Below, piece after piece: positions 1 to 6,171 of a stretch of DNA of 6,621 nt (positions within the stretch are counted from its first letter, which is position 1; each line of letters starts with the position of its first letter). The notes beneath the pieces were generated by a model. It searched no databases. It was not told the origin of the DNA and saw nothing but the letters and a program-made list of their open reading frames with translations. The stretch lies in NCBI GenBank assembly GCA_905235165.1, contig CAJOKK010000081.1, forward strand, positions 1 through 6,621, read 5' to 3'. This DNA is from an uncultured Atopobiaceae bacterium. GTDB taxonomy: Bacteria > Actinomycetota > Coriobacteriia > Coriobacteriales > Atopobiaceae. The position numbers were made by a program, and so were the translations under genes.

Positions 1-308
1 TACTCAGACTTCGTGAAGGTCATACCCGAGGCTGCGGCCTTATCAACCTTGTTGCCTGTAGCGATGCCGAAGTAATCAGCCTCCACGACATGCGCAGCAT
101 CTGCCGGTGACACCGTGAACGCACCCTTCGCAACAATGTTTGCGGTGGTCTTGTGGTCTCCGATGTTGAAGCAGATTTCCTGACGAGAACACTCGCCAGC
201 CCAAGCCGCGTTCATCGCATTGGGCACACCTTCCTCGTCATAGCTCGCAATGATAAACACCGACTGCGGAAACAGCTCAGCAACGCCGCCTAGGTTCTTG
301 AATGCCAT
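1..308 (-). CDS. Flavin reductase-family protein (FMN-binding split barrel), 3' end cut off by window edge
   Basis: The first 102 residues are visible, reading leftward from the ATG at 308-306; the C-terminus lies outside the window. The N-terminus fits flavoredoxin / flavin reductase-like FMN-binding proteins: a hydrophobic strand (FPQSVFIIASYDEEG, about 13-27), then PNAMNAAWAGECS (29-41), where these proteins usually carry a PNAMT-AAW-type FMN-contacting segment, then NIGDHKTTANI (48-58) and EADYFGIATGNKVDK (76-90), the EADYVGIxSGxxxDK-like block of the family. Such proteins bind FMN and reduce flavin or other small acceptors with NAD(P)H in the cytoplasm; the substrate here cannot be told. 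A purine-rich AAAGGGTGA lies just upstream of the ATG on the coding strand, supporting this start. Codon use is less GC-biased than in the miaB-hflX cluster. It is divergent from spoVS. Family call is fairly firm, specific function unknown. Confidence 0.85.
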   Translation of the reverse strand, partial: MAFKNLGGVAELFPQSVFIIASYDEEGVPNAMNAAWAGECSRQEICFNIGDHKTTANIVAKGAFTVSPADAAHVVEADYFGIATGNKVDKAAASGMTFTKSE

Positions 309-351
309 AAGCGTCACCCTTTCAGACTCCTCTTGTCATCAATACGCGCAG

Positions 352-393
352 GTTGGTGCCTATATCAACCCTCGTAAAAATAGTAGCACCAAC
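352..393. repeat. Inverted repeat GTTGGTGC-N26-GCACCAAC in the flavin reductase leader
   Basis: The 8-bp arms at 352-359 and 386-393 are perfect reverse complements around a 26-base AT-rich centre containing TAAAAATA. The structure lies 44-85 bp upstream of the flavin reductase start codon, so it could be an operator with two half-sites or a long-loop stem in the leader RNA. An 8-bp palindrome, GTTCGAAC (400-407), lies next to it. No known binding site is recognised. With arms this short and far apart, chance is possible. Confidence 0.35.
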
Positions 394-416
394 ATCAATG
401 TTCGAACGGTAGGGGA

Positions 417-449
417 ATGAGTCAAATAGGTCTACGGTAACTGACTCAT
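417..449. repeat. 33-bp element, copy 1, with inverted ATGAGTCA / TGACTCAT ends
   Basis: The arms ATGAGTCA (417-424) and TGACTCAT (442-449) are perfect 8-bp reverse complements flanking a 17-base centre with the core AGGTCTACGGTAA (428-440). It matches copy 2 (460-492) at 31 of 33 positions. The differing bases, 427 and 441, are both in the centre, so both arms are conserved. The asymmetric conserved centre argues against a simple terminator and for a protein-binding site, a structured RNA element or a dispersed intergenic repeat. No family is recognised with certainty. Confidence 0.8.
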
Positions 450-459
450 CAATAATTTA

Positions 460-492
460 ATGAGTCAAAAAGGTCTACGGTAAGTGACTCAT
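460..492. repeat. 33-bp element, copy 2, in direct orientation with copy 1
   Basis: This is a second copy of the element at 417-449: the same orientation, a start-to-start offset of 43 bp and an AT-only spacer apart from its first base (450-459). Arms are ATGAGTCA (460-467) and TGACTCAT (485-492), with core AGGTCTACGGTAA (471-483). It runs into TTTTT (492-496) and a further TGAGT (496-500), so ACTCA (487-491) could alternatively pair with that downstream TGAGT across a TTTT loop. This permits mutually exclusive hairpins in RNA, but nothing shows that they form. Confidence 0.8.
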
Positions 493-507
493 TTTTGAGT
501 TCAAGTT

Positions 508-558
508 AAGGTTTACTTTCGCTTGAGGCTTACTTGAGGCGAAAGTCGATGTAACCTT
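508..558. repeat. Imperfect hairpin upstream of spoVS
   Basis: ACTTTCGC (515-522) is the exact reverse complement of GCGAAAGT (539-546). Further out, AAGGTT (508-513) pairs with AACCTT (553-558), leaving an unequal internal bulge of 1 base against 6. The 16-base loop (523-538) and its edges carry the direct repeat CTTGAGGC (522-529 and 533-540). The heptamer TTCAAGT also occurs on both sides (500-506 and 557-563). It lies 128 bp upstream of the spoVS ATG and could be leader RNA structure or a degenerate repeat. It has no U-tract as a terminator would. Confidence 0.45.
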
Positions 559-685
559 CAAGTCTCCGCTTGTACCTCTGGGCGAGATTTACCCTTTTAT
601 TCCTGCCCATACATCGGTAGAATGATTGACGCACATTCGAAGCTTTAATGACGCCGCACACGCATAAATACAAACTGGAGCATCC

Positions 686-1006
686 ATGGAGTACCTGAAG
701 GTATCGAGCAAGTCCTCGCCCGCATCCGTCGCCGGAGCTATCGCCGGCATGGTGAAGGACGGCGTTCCCGTAAACATCCAGTCTGTTGGCGCCGGTGCCG
801 TCAACCAAGCCATCAAGGCCATCGCCATCGCGCGAGGCTTCCTGATTCCCACGGGCGTCGACATCTCTTGTGCGCCCACCTTCGCGGACATCGACATCTC
901 GGGGGAGAGCCGCACGGCCATCCGCATCGCCGTCTATGTGCACCGGCTCGCTCCCCAGACCAGCACGGCCTCCTCTCCCGAGGACGGCACGGAGGAGCAC
1001 GCATAG
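686..1006 (+). CDS. spoVS: SpoVS-family protein (stage V sporulation protein S homologue)
   Basis: This 106-residue protein closely follows the SpoVS family. MEYLKVSSKSSPASVAGAIA (1-20) and the block IQSVGAGAVNQAIKAIAIAR (31-50) followed by GFLIPTGVDI (51-60) match the conserved core, and the domain ends with RTAIRIAVYV (76-85). Bacillus subtilis SpoVS is about 86 residues; here an extra hydrophilic, acidic tail of about 20 residues (87-106) follows. SpoVS is a small Alba-like protein, thought to bind nucleic acid, that affects Bacillus sporulation and septation. It is also found in bacteria that do not sporulate, so the name does not imply spores here. The start is supported by GGAG at 677-680, 5 bases before the ATG. 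It heads the cluster, and its stop lies 3 bases before miaB. The codons for the tail's Glu-Glu contain GGAGGAG (991-997), which may serve as the miaB ribosome-binding site. Confidence 0.93.
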   Translation: MEYLKVSSKSSPASVAGAIAGMVKDGVPVNIQSVGAGAVNQAIKAIAIARGFLIPTGVDISCAPTFADIDISGESRTAIRIAVYVHRLAPQTSTASSPEDGTEEHA

Positions 1007-1009
1007 TAC

Positions 1010-2380
1010 ATGGCACGAGTGAGTGAGTTGGTGGGCCTGACCTACCACATCGTCACCTTCGGGTGTCAGATGAACCAGCACGATTCCGAGCGCGTCTCGG
1101 GTCTTCTCGACGACTGTGGTTGCGTCGAGGTTTCTTCCCTAGAGCAAGCAGACATCGCTGTCTTCATGACCTGCTGCGTTCGCGAGAACGCGGACACGCG
1201 CCTCTATGGCCAAGCGTCCGCCCTGGTAAGCATGGTTGCGCCCCCATCGGGCCAGCGCACACTCGCCATCGGTGGCTGCATCGCCCAGCGCGATGGCGCC
1301 GAGCTGCGCAAGCGCATCCCGAACGTCGACGTCGTCTTTGGCACGAGCGCCCTCTCGAGCCTTCCCCAGCTTCTGGTTGAGGCGCGTGAGAAGAACGGCG
1401 GCAAGGAGCCGCTGGTCGACGTCATCGAGGCGGGTCGCGACTTCTCTACCTCGCTTCCGAGCCATCGCGCCCAGGACTTCCACGCCTGGGTGCCCATCAT
1501 GACGGGCTGCAACAACTTCTGCACCTACTGCATCGTGCCCTACGTGCGCGGTCGCGAGAAGAGCCGCGTGCACGAGCGCGTGGTGGAGGAGTGCGAGAAG
1601 CTCGTGGCCGATGGCGTGCGCGAGATCTGCCTGCTAGGCCAAAACGTCAACTCCTACGGCCGCGACCTCTATGGCGAGCCGCGCTTCGCCCAGCTTTTGC
1701 GAGCGGTGGGGGAGACGGGCGTTGAGCGCATCCGCTTCACCTCGTCCAATCCCAAGGACCTCTCTGACGAGACGATCGCCGCCATGGCCGAGACACCCGG
1801 CGTCATGCCCCAGCTCCACCTGGCGCTGCAGAGCGGCTCGACCCGCATCCTCAAGGCCATGAACCGCAGCTATACGCGCGAGGAGTACCTTGAGCTCGTG
1901 CGTCGTCTGAGGGCCGCCATGCCTGACATCGCGCTTTCCACCGACATCATCGTCGGCTTCCCCGGCGAGCAGGAGGAGGACTTCGCCGAGACCCTTTCCA
2001 TGGTGCGCGAGGTGGGCTTCTCCTCCGCCTATACCTTCATCTACTCCCGCCGCGACGGCACGCCGGCCGCAAAGATCCCCGACGATACGCCACGCGAAGT
2101 CATTCAGGAGCGCTTCGACCGCCTGGCCCAGCTCGTGGCCGAGCTTGCGCACGACGCCAACCAGCGCGACCTGGGCACGACCGTCGAGGCCCTGGTGGAA
2201 GGTCCCTCCAAGCGTGACTCGCGCATCTTGGTCGGCCACAGCCAGAAGAACCAGACGGTCCACTTCGCGGCTCCCGAAGGGCTCAACGCAGACGACCTCG
2301 TGGGCAAGCTCTGCGACGTGAAGGTTGACGAGGCACGTACCTGGTACCTTTCCGGCCAGCTTGTGGGCGACCCTCGATGA
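1010..2380 (+). CDS. miaB: tRNA-2-methylthio-N6-dimethylallyladenosine synthase MiaB
   Basis: This radical-SAM methylthiotransferase adds a methylthio group to C2 of i6A37 in tRNAs reading UNN codons, giving ms2i6A. At 456 residues it is a normal length and shows all three domains. The N-terminal UPF0004 domain carries the auxiliary [4Fe-4S] ligands C19 (GCQMN), C55 (TCCVREN; C56 adjacent) and C90 (GGCIAQ). The radical-SAM motif CxxxCxxC is C167/C171/C174 in GCNNFCTYCIVPYVRGREKSR-type context, followed by LLGQNVNSYG (208-217), LHLALQSGS (269-277) and DIIVGFPGE (312-320). A TRAM RNA-binding domain spans about 384-450. MiaB rather than MtaB or RimO is indicated by YVRGREKSR and by miaA next door. 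The ATG at 1010 is placed by GGAGGAG at 991-997, a rather long 12-base spacing; GTG at 1019 is less likely. The stop overlaps miaA by 4 bp (ATGA), implying translational coupling. Confidence 0.97.
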   Translation: MARVSELVGLTYHIVTFGCQMNQHDSERVSGLLDDCGCVEVSSLEQADIAVFMTCCVRENADTRLYGQASALVSMVAPPSGQRTLAIGGCIAQRDGAELRKRIPNVDVVFGTSALSSLPQLLVEAREKNGGKEPLVDVIEAGRDFSTSLPSHRAQDFHAWVPIMTGCNNFCTYCIVPYVRGREKSRVHERVVEECEKLVADGVREICLLGQNVNSYGRDLYGEPRFAQLLRAVGETGVERIRFTSSNPKDLSDETIAAMAETPGVMPQLHLALQSGSTRILKAMNRSYTREEYLELVRRLRAAMPDIALSTDIIVGFPGEQEEDFAETLSMVREVGFSSAYTFIYSRRDGTPAAKIPDDTPREVIQERFDRLAQLVAELAHDANQRDLGTTVEALVEGPSKRDSRILVGHSQKNQTVHFAAPEGLNADDLVGKLCDVKVDEARTWYLSGQLVGDPR

Positions 2381-3321
2381 CCGACCGCCCGCAGGTCGTC
2401 GCCATCGTCGGCCCCACCGCCTCCGGCAAGAGCAACCTTGCCGAGCGCGTGGCCGCGCGCCTGCACACCTCGATCGTCTCCGTCGACTCCATGCAGGTCT
2501 ACCGCGGCATGGACATCGGCACCGCAAAGACCTACCCGACGACCGAAGGCGTCGAGCTCATGATGGTTGACGTCGCCGACGTTGGTGACGACTACTCGGT
2601 GAGCCTCTTCCAGCGTGATGCCCGCGCCTGCGTGGACGGCCTTCTCGAGAAGAAACTCCCGGCCGTGCTTTGCGGCGGCACCGGGCTCTACCTCGACTCC
2701 GTCATCGATGAGCTTGACTACCCCAGTGGCGACACGCGTGGCTCTGCTCGCCAACGCTACGAGGACATCGCCCGTGAGCAGGGACCCGAGGCCCTCCACG
2801 CCTTGCTTCGCGAGCGCGAACCGGCCGCAGCCGAGCTCATCCACCCCAACAACGTCCGCCGCGTGGCCCGTGCCCTCGAGATGCTTGACGAGGGAACGTC
2901 CTACGCGGCGCAAAACGCGAAGCTCCAAAGCAACCTCAAGACGCATGAGCCGCACTATCAGACCCAGATCTGGGGTATCACCATGACCCGCGAGCGCCTC
3001 TACGCACGCATCGAGCAACGCGTTGACGAGATGTTCGACCGCGGCCTCGTTGAGGAAGTCACCCGCCTTGCCGACAAGGGCTTGCGCGACTCCCTCACCG
3101 CGCGCCAGGCCATCGGCTACAAGGAAGTCTTGGACGCGCTCGACGGCATCATCACGCTCGACCAGGCGCGTGAGACCATCAAGGTGCGCACGAGGCGCTA
3201 TGCCAAGCGCCAGCTCTCCTGGCTTCGCCGCGACGGCCGCACACGTTGGATCGACTTCGACACGATGACGCCCGACGAGGCGCTTGAGCGTATCGTGTCC
3301 GCCTACACGGAAGGGCAGTAG
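2377..3321 (+). CDS. miaA: tRNA dimethylallyltransferase MiaA
   Basis: MiaA transfers a dimethylallyl group from DMAPP to N6 of A37 in UNN-reading tRNAs, making the i6A37 that MiaB then methylthiolates, so the two neighbouring genes encode consecutive steps. The protein is 314 residues, the usual length. Visible motifs: P-loop GPTASGKS (12-19); DSMQVYRGMDIGTAK (37-51), with the presumed general base Asp37; GGTGLYL (100-106), whose Thr102 matches the conserved catalytic Thr; HPNNVRRVARALE (156-168); QAIGYKE (244-250); and the basic RTRRYAKRQLSWLRR (271-285), a tRNA-binding segment. The start codon overlaps the miaB stop as ATGA, and hflX begins directly after its TAG. All catalytic motifs are intact. 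E. coli also keeps miaA and hflX together, though with hfq between them. Confidence 0.97.
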   Translation: MTDRPQVVAIVGPTASGKSNLAERVAARLHTSIVSVDSMQVYRGMDIGTAKTYPTTEGVELMMVDVADVGDDYSVSLFQRDARACVDGLLEKKLPAVLCGGTGLYLDSVIDELDYPSGDTRGSARQRYEDIAREQGPEALHALLREREPAAAELIHPNNVRRVARALEMLDEGTSYAAQNAKLQSNLKTHEPHYQTQIWGITMTRERLYARIEQRVDEMFDRGLVEEVTRLADKGLRDSLTARQAIGYKEVLDALDGIITLDQARETIKVRTRRYAKRQLSWLRRDGRTRWIDFDTMTPDEALERIVSAYTEGQ

Positions 3322-4623
3322 ATGGGTCGCTTCAAACCGATATCGACCGAACCCACGCCTGAGCGCGCGATTCTCGTTGGTGTGGACACCGGCCGCTCCC
3401 CTTGGCCACTCGAGGACTCCCTCGCTGAGCTTGGCCGCCTTGCAGAAACCGACGGTGCCGAGGTGGTGGGCACGCTCACGCAGCGCCTCGACGCGCCGGT
3501 GCCGCGCACCTTCATCGGCTCGGGCAAGACGGAGGAGCTCGTACACCTGGTGAACGCCCTCGATGCCGACGTGGTGATCTTCGACGACGAGCTCACGCCC
3601 TCGCAGCAGGCCAATCTGGAGAAGGCCGTTCGCGAGCCGCGTAAGGTCATCGACCGCACGGCCCTTATCCTCGACATCTTTGGCAACCACGCCAAGACCC
3701 GCGAGGGTCGCCTGCAGGTGCAGCTCGCACAGCTGCAATACCTGCTTCCGCGCCTGCGCGGCATGTGGAGCCACCTCGTGGGCGAGCAGACGCGCGGCGG
3801 CATCGGTAGCCGCTTTGGCCAGGGCGAAAGCCAGCTCGAGGTCGACCGCCGCCTCATCAGGGACCGCATCTCCTGGCTTCGCAAGGAGCTGGAGAACCTG
3901 GAGAAGCGCCGCGGCGTGCAATCCAAGGCGCGCTGGGACGCGGGCGTCTTTCGCGTGGCGCTCGTGGGCTACACCAATGCCGGCAAGTCCACGCTGCTCA
4001 ACCGCCTCACGAGCTCCGAGGTCTACGTGAAAGACGAGCTCTTTGCCACCCTTGACCCCACGACGCGAGCCCTTGACCTGGAAGAGGGCCGCAAGATCAC
4101 GATTACCGACACGGTCGGCTTCATCCAGAAGCTTCCGACGACCCTCGTCGAGGCCTTCAAGTCGACCTTGGCCGAGGTAGTCGCGGCCGACCTCATCCTG
4201 CTCGTGGTGGACTCGAGCGACGCCAACGCCGAGCTCGAGATTGACACGGTTCGCCAGGTCCTGAGCGACATCGGCGCCTCCGACAAGCGCTGCGTCCTTG
4301 TCTTCAACAAGACCGACCTCTTGGACGAAGACCAGAAACATGCACTGACCTTGGCACATCCCGATGCCGTGCAGATCTCGGCACTTGACGGCAAGGGCCT
4401 GCGCGGTCTGCTCTATCGCGTGGCCCAGGAGGCTGCCGACGGCGAGACCACCTGCACCGTGCTCGTACCCTACGACAAGGGCATGCTCATCCGCATGATT
4501 CACGAGCGCTGCCAGGTGATCAGCGAGCGCTACGAAGACGGTGGCCTGCTGGCAACGGTGCGAGCCTCGGAGCGCATGCGCATGACTCTCGAGCCCTATC
4601 GCGTCGAGTCAGACGAGGAGTAG
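3322..4623 (+). CDS. hflX: GTPase HflX, ribosome-associated
   Basis: HflX is a TRAFAC-class GTPase that binds the 50S E-site region and splits stalled or idle ribosomes, notably after heat or antibiotic stress. The 433 residues hold the N-terminal HflX domain with GSGKTEEL (66-73), FDDELTPSQQANLE (87-100) and DRTALILDIF (111-120), then GGIGSRFGQGESQLEVDRR (159-177), a helical linker, and a complete G domain: G1 GYTNAGKS (216-223), switch I ATLDPTTR (242-249), G3 DTVGF (263-267), G4 NKTD (329-332) and G5 SAL (353-355). A C-terminal domain follows (about 375-425). The ATG directly abuts the miaA TAG. GGAAGGG at 3309-3315, inside the end of miaA, is a well-placed ribosome-binding site with a 6-base gap. 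It is the last gene of the cluster and faces the minus-strand gene at 4703. No strong terminator is visible directly after it. Confidence 0.97.
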   Translation: MGRFKPISTEPTPERAILVGVDTGRSPWPLEDSLAELGRLAETDGAEVVGTLTQRLDAPVPRTFIGSGKTEELVHLVNALDADVVIFDDELTPSQQANLEKAVREPRKVIDRTALILDIFGNHAKTREGRLQVQLAQLQYLLPRLRGMWSHLVGEQTRGGIGSRFGQGESQLEVDRRLIRDRISWLRKELENLEKRRGVQSKARWDAGVFRVALVGYTNAGKSTLLNRLTSSEVYVKDELFATLDPTTRALDLEEGRKITITDTVGFIQKLPTTLVEAFKSTLAEVVAADLILLVVDSSDANAELEIDTVRQVLSDIGASDKRCVLVFNKTDLLDEDQKHALTLAHPDAVQISALDGKGLRGLLYRVAQEAADGETTCTVLVPYDKGMLIRMIHERCQVISERYEDGGLLATVRASERMRMTLEPYRVESDEE

Positions 4624-4702
4624 GGAAGCGGCCAACCTTCGCTTACGGCGGGGGAGTAGGGCGGCACCAATCCCATCAACGGCACTCAGGGGCCAGGAAT
4701 GC
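4624..4702. other. Convergent gap between hflX and the DUF1624-type gene
   Basis: These 79 bases separate two genes transcribed toward each other, where a bidirectional terminator would be expected. The only notable structures are a weak AAGCG/CGCTT stem (4626-4630 and 4640-4644) and a better hairpin at 4681-4703, listed separately. Neither is followed by a T-run, so how transcription ends here is unclear. Confidence 0.6.
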
Positions 4703-4703
4703 C
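4681..4703 (-). terminator. Possible terminator hairpin directly after the DUF1624-type gene
   Basis: In a minus-strand transcript GGCATTC (4703-4697) pairs with GAGTGCC (4687-4681) as seven base pairs including one G-U, around a 9-base loop. The stem begins at the last base of the stop codon. There is no U-tract after it, so it is at best a non-canonical terminator or an RNA-stabilising 3' hairpin. In the opposite direction one pair becomes a C-A mismatch, so it serves hflX less well. Confidence 0.25.
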
Positions 4704-5473
4704 TACCTTGCGAGCAGCGTGACGACGGCAAGGCAAACGGGCTGGTGTAGCAGGTAGATGCTCAAGGCGTGGCGACCAACCCATTCCAGCGGATCGCAAC
4801 GCAAGGCATCAAGCCAAGCGGGCAAGCCCTCTTGCCTCCACTGACGCCCACGCGCAGACCCTGCCAGGTAGAGCAGCAGGAAGGGGAGTGTGGGGTAGTA
4901 GTCGCTCGACCTAAAGCCCGGAGCGGGAAAGCCAAGCCAGGTGAGAAAGCCGCAGTCGTAAAGCTGGCGGGGGACTGCCGGACCAAGCGAGCAAAGGCCG
5001 AATGTTCCACGCGGCACATCAAAGATTGCCAGAAAGACGATAAAGAGCACGATGGCAGGCAAAAGACCGTAGGGTCGAAAGCCCACACGGTCAAGCAGCC
5101 AGCAGATGAGCGTGCAGCTGCCCATGCAGTAGATGACGCCGTAAAAGATGGGCACGTCAACGGCCGCGATCACCGTGACAAGCGAGATGAGCGCAGACAC
5201 CAGGAGGTAGCGTGCCGCTCGCTTGAGGTTGTTCTTGGAATACGCATACATGCAGCCGGCAACAAAAACGAAGGTCCACGATATGGAGTGGCGCCAGAGG
5301 TCGCGAATGGGAAAGGCGAACCAATCCATGGGACACACATCGAAGAGCTTGAGGTCGTAGCAAAAGTGAAAGAGCACCATCGATATGACCGCACAGCCAC
5401 GCAGAAGGTCATAGCAATGCGCACGGCCAGGCTTCTCCGCACGAACCGGAGCACTCGATTCTTGATTTGTCAT
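4703..5473 (-). CDS. DUF1624 / heparan-alpha-glucosaminide N-acetyltransferase-like membrane protein
   Basis: This 256-residue integral membrane protein resembles DUF1624 (HGSNAT catalytic-like) proteins. It has a short hydrophilic N-terminus, then CYDLLRGCAVISMVLFHFCY (20-39), corresponding to the DxLRGxAxxxMxxxH signature with His36 in the first membrane helix; ISWTFVFVAGCMYAY (64-78); a conserved-looking YYPTLPFLLLYLAG (192-205); and a terminal GRHALSIYLLHQP (233-245), typical of membrane acyltransferases. About seven hydrophobic segments are visible (roughly 27-44, 63-78, 87-107, 108-127, 136-151, 193-206 and 233-253). Family members are thought to move acyl groups from cytoplasmic donors to sugars across the membrane; the acceptor here is unknown. 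The start is 11 bases after the lexA stop, with AAGGTAAGGG between, so it is probably co-transcribed with lexA. Acyltransferase_3 is an alternative, but the N-terminus fits DUF1624 better. Confidence 0.8.
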   Translation of the reverse strand: MTNQESSAPVRAEKPGRAHCYDLLRGCAVISMVLFHFCYDLKLFDVCPMDWFAFPIRDLWRHSISWTFVFVAGCMYAYSKNNLKRAARYLLVSALISLVTVIAAVDVPIFYGVIYCMGSCTLICWLLDRVGFRPYGLLPAIVLFIVFLAIFDVPRGTFGLCSLGPAVPRQLYDCGFLTWLGFPAPGFRSSDYYPTLPFLLLYLAGSARGRQWRQEGLPAWLDALRCDPLEWVGRHALSIYLLHQPVCLAVVTLLAR

Positions 5474-5484
5474 AGGCCCTTACC

Positions 5485-6123
5485 TTAGAGGGAGCGAATC
5501 AGCGCGGTAACGCGACCGATGATGGAGGCGTCACGAACGTAGATAGGATTCATTGCGTCGTTTTCTGGCTGAAGACGAATCTGGTCCTTCTCGCGATAGA
5601 AGGTCTTAACGGTGGCAGACTCGTCGATAAGGGCAACCACGATCTCTCCGTCGTGGGCGTCATGCTGCTCGCGAACGATGACGTAGTCTCCGTCGAAGAT
5701 GCCGGCGTTGATCATGGACTGACCGCGCACCTTGAGCACAAAGGAGCTGGAGTCGCCCACGATGGACGTGGGAAGCGTGAGCGTGTCTTCTATGTTCTGC
5801 TCGGCCAGAATGGGCGAGCCAGCGGCAACGTTGCCCACGACCGGCAGTGTGATGACGTTGGCATTGACATCTTGCGTGACGGGAGCGAGATTCTGCTCGC
5901 CCTCATCGCCCACAACCTCAATCGTACGAGGCTTCTTGGAGTCGCGCTTGATAAGGCCGTGCTCCTGCAAGACCTTGAGGTGCATATGCACCGTAGAAGG
6001 AGATGCCAGGCCGACGGCGGCACCGATCTCTCGAACCGAAGGAGGAAAGCCACGCTCGTTGGTGTAGGAGCGGATGTAGTCGTAGATGGCCATCTGACGC
6101 TTGCTCAAGGTGTCTCTCGACAT
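5485..6123 (-). CDS. lexA: LexA, SOS-response repressor / self-cleaving peptidase
   Basis: LexA represses SOS genes and cleaves itself when RecA-ssDNA filaments form. The 212 residues begin MSRDTLSKRQ, with a winged-helix DNA-binding domain (about 1-70; PPSVREIGAAVGLASPSTVH at 27-46 covers the helix-turn-helix) and a linker (about 71-92). The S24 peptidase domain has the scissile Ala101-Gly102 in GNVAAGSP (97-104), nucleophile Ser136 in GQSM and general base Lys173 in ATVKTF; their 37-residue separation equals that of E. coli S119/K156. The frame stays open upstream to 6327, but the ATG at 6123 is chosen because the family N-terminus starts there and AAGGGGG (about 6134-6128) sits just before it. 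The longer version would translate the promoter region. A promoter and two operator-like dyads lie upstream (6218-6251), implying autorepression. The DUF1624-type gene follows 11 bp downstream. Confidence 0.97.
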   Translation of the reverse strand: MSRDTLSKRQMAIYDYIRSYTNERGFPPSVREIGAAVGLASPSTVHMHLKVLQEHGLIKRDSKKPRTIEVVGDEGEQNLAPVTQDVNANVITLPVVGNVAAGSPILAEQNIEDTLTLPTSIVGDSSSFVLKVRGQSMINAGIFDGDYVIVREQHDAHDGEIVVALIDESATVKTFYREKDQIRLQPENDAMNPIYVRDASIIGRVTALIRSL

Positions 6124-6171
6124 AATTCCCCCTTCGTTTTCGAACATCGTAGCATGCATGCGAACAAAATG

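Larger units (their letters stand above)
309..685. other. Divergent intergenic region between the flavin reductase gene and spoVS
   Basis: I see no convincing coding sequence in these 377 bases. They must hold promoters for both flanking genes. On the plus strand TTGACG (626-631) resembles a -35 box and TAGAAT (618-623) a -10 box, but neither has a well-spaced partner, so the spoVS promoter is not assigned. The region is AT-richer than the genes around it. It contains two 33-bp elements (417-449 and 460-492), an imperfect hairpin (508-558) and a spaced inverted repeat (352-393), each listed separately. Confidence 0.8.

Noticed and set aside
417..492. CRISPR array
   Set aside because: There are only two repeats with a 10-bp spacer and no cas genes nearby.
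485..500. Rho-independent terminator formed by the second element plus TTTTT
   Set aside because: The stem is short and AT-rich with a 17-base loop, and the flanking genes diverge, so neither ends here.
618..631. spoVS promoter from TAGAAT and TTGACG (sigma-70 or sigma-H type)
   Set aside because: Neither box has a partner at an acceptable distance, so no promoter call is justified.
530..1081. A 183-codon minus-strand frame opposite spoVS
   Set aside because: SpoVS on the plus strand is unmistakable, and the minus-strand product has no recognisable domain.
1634..2527. A 297-codon minus-strand frame opposite miaB
   Set aside because: Same cause: arginine- and cysteine-rich start, no domain, and a fully supported miaB on the other strand.
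2104..4503. A 799-codon open frame on the minus strand opposite miaB, miaA and hflX
   Set aside because: It lies antisense to three genes with complete family motifs. Its composition (rich in Ala, Val, Leu, His, Arg, Gly) is what a GC-rich gene gives on its complementary strand, and no family is recognisable.
4626..4644. Terminator for hflX made of AAGCG/CGCTT
   Set aside because: It has only five base pairs around a 9-base loop and no T-run afterwards.
4769..5488. A 239-codon plus-strand frame opposite the DUF1624-type gene
   Set aside because: The minus-strand protein has membrane helices and family motifs. The plus-strand product is a low-complexity, Lys/Arg-rich shadow without a good ribosome-binding site.
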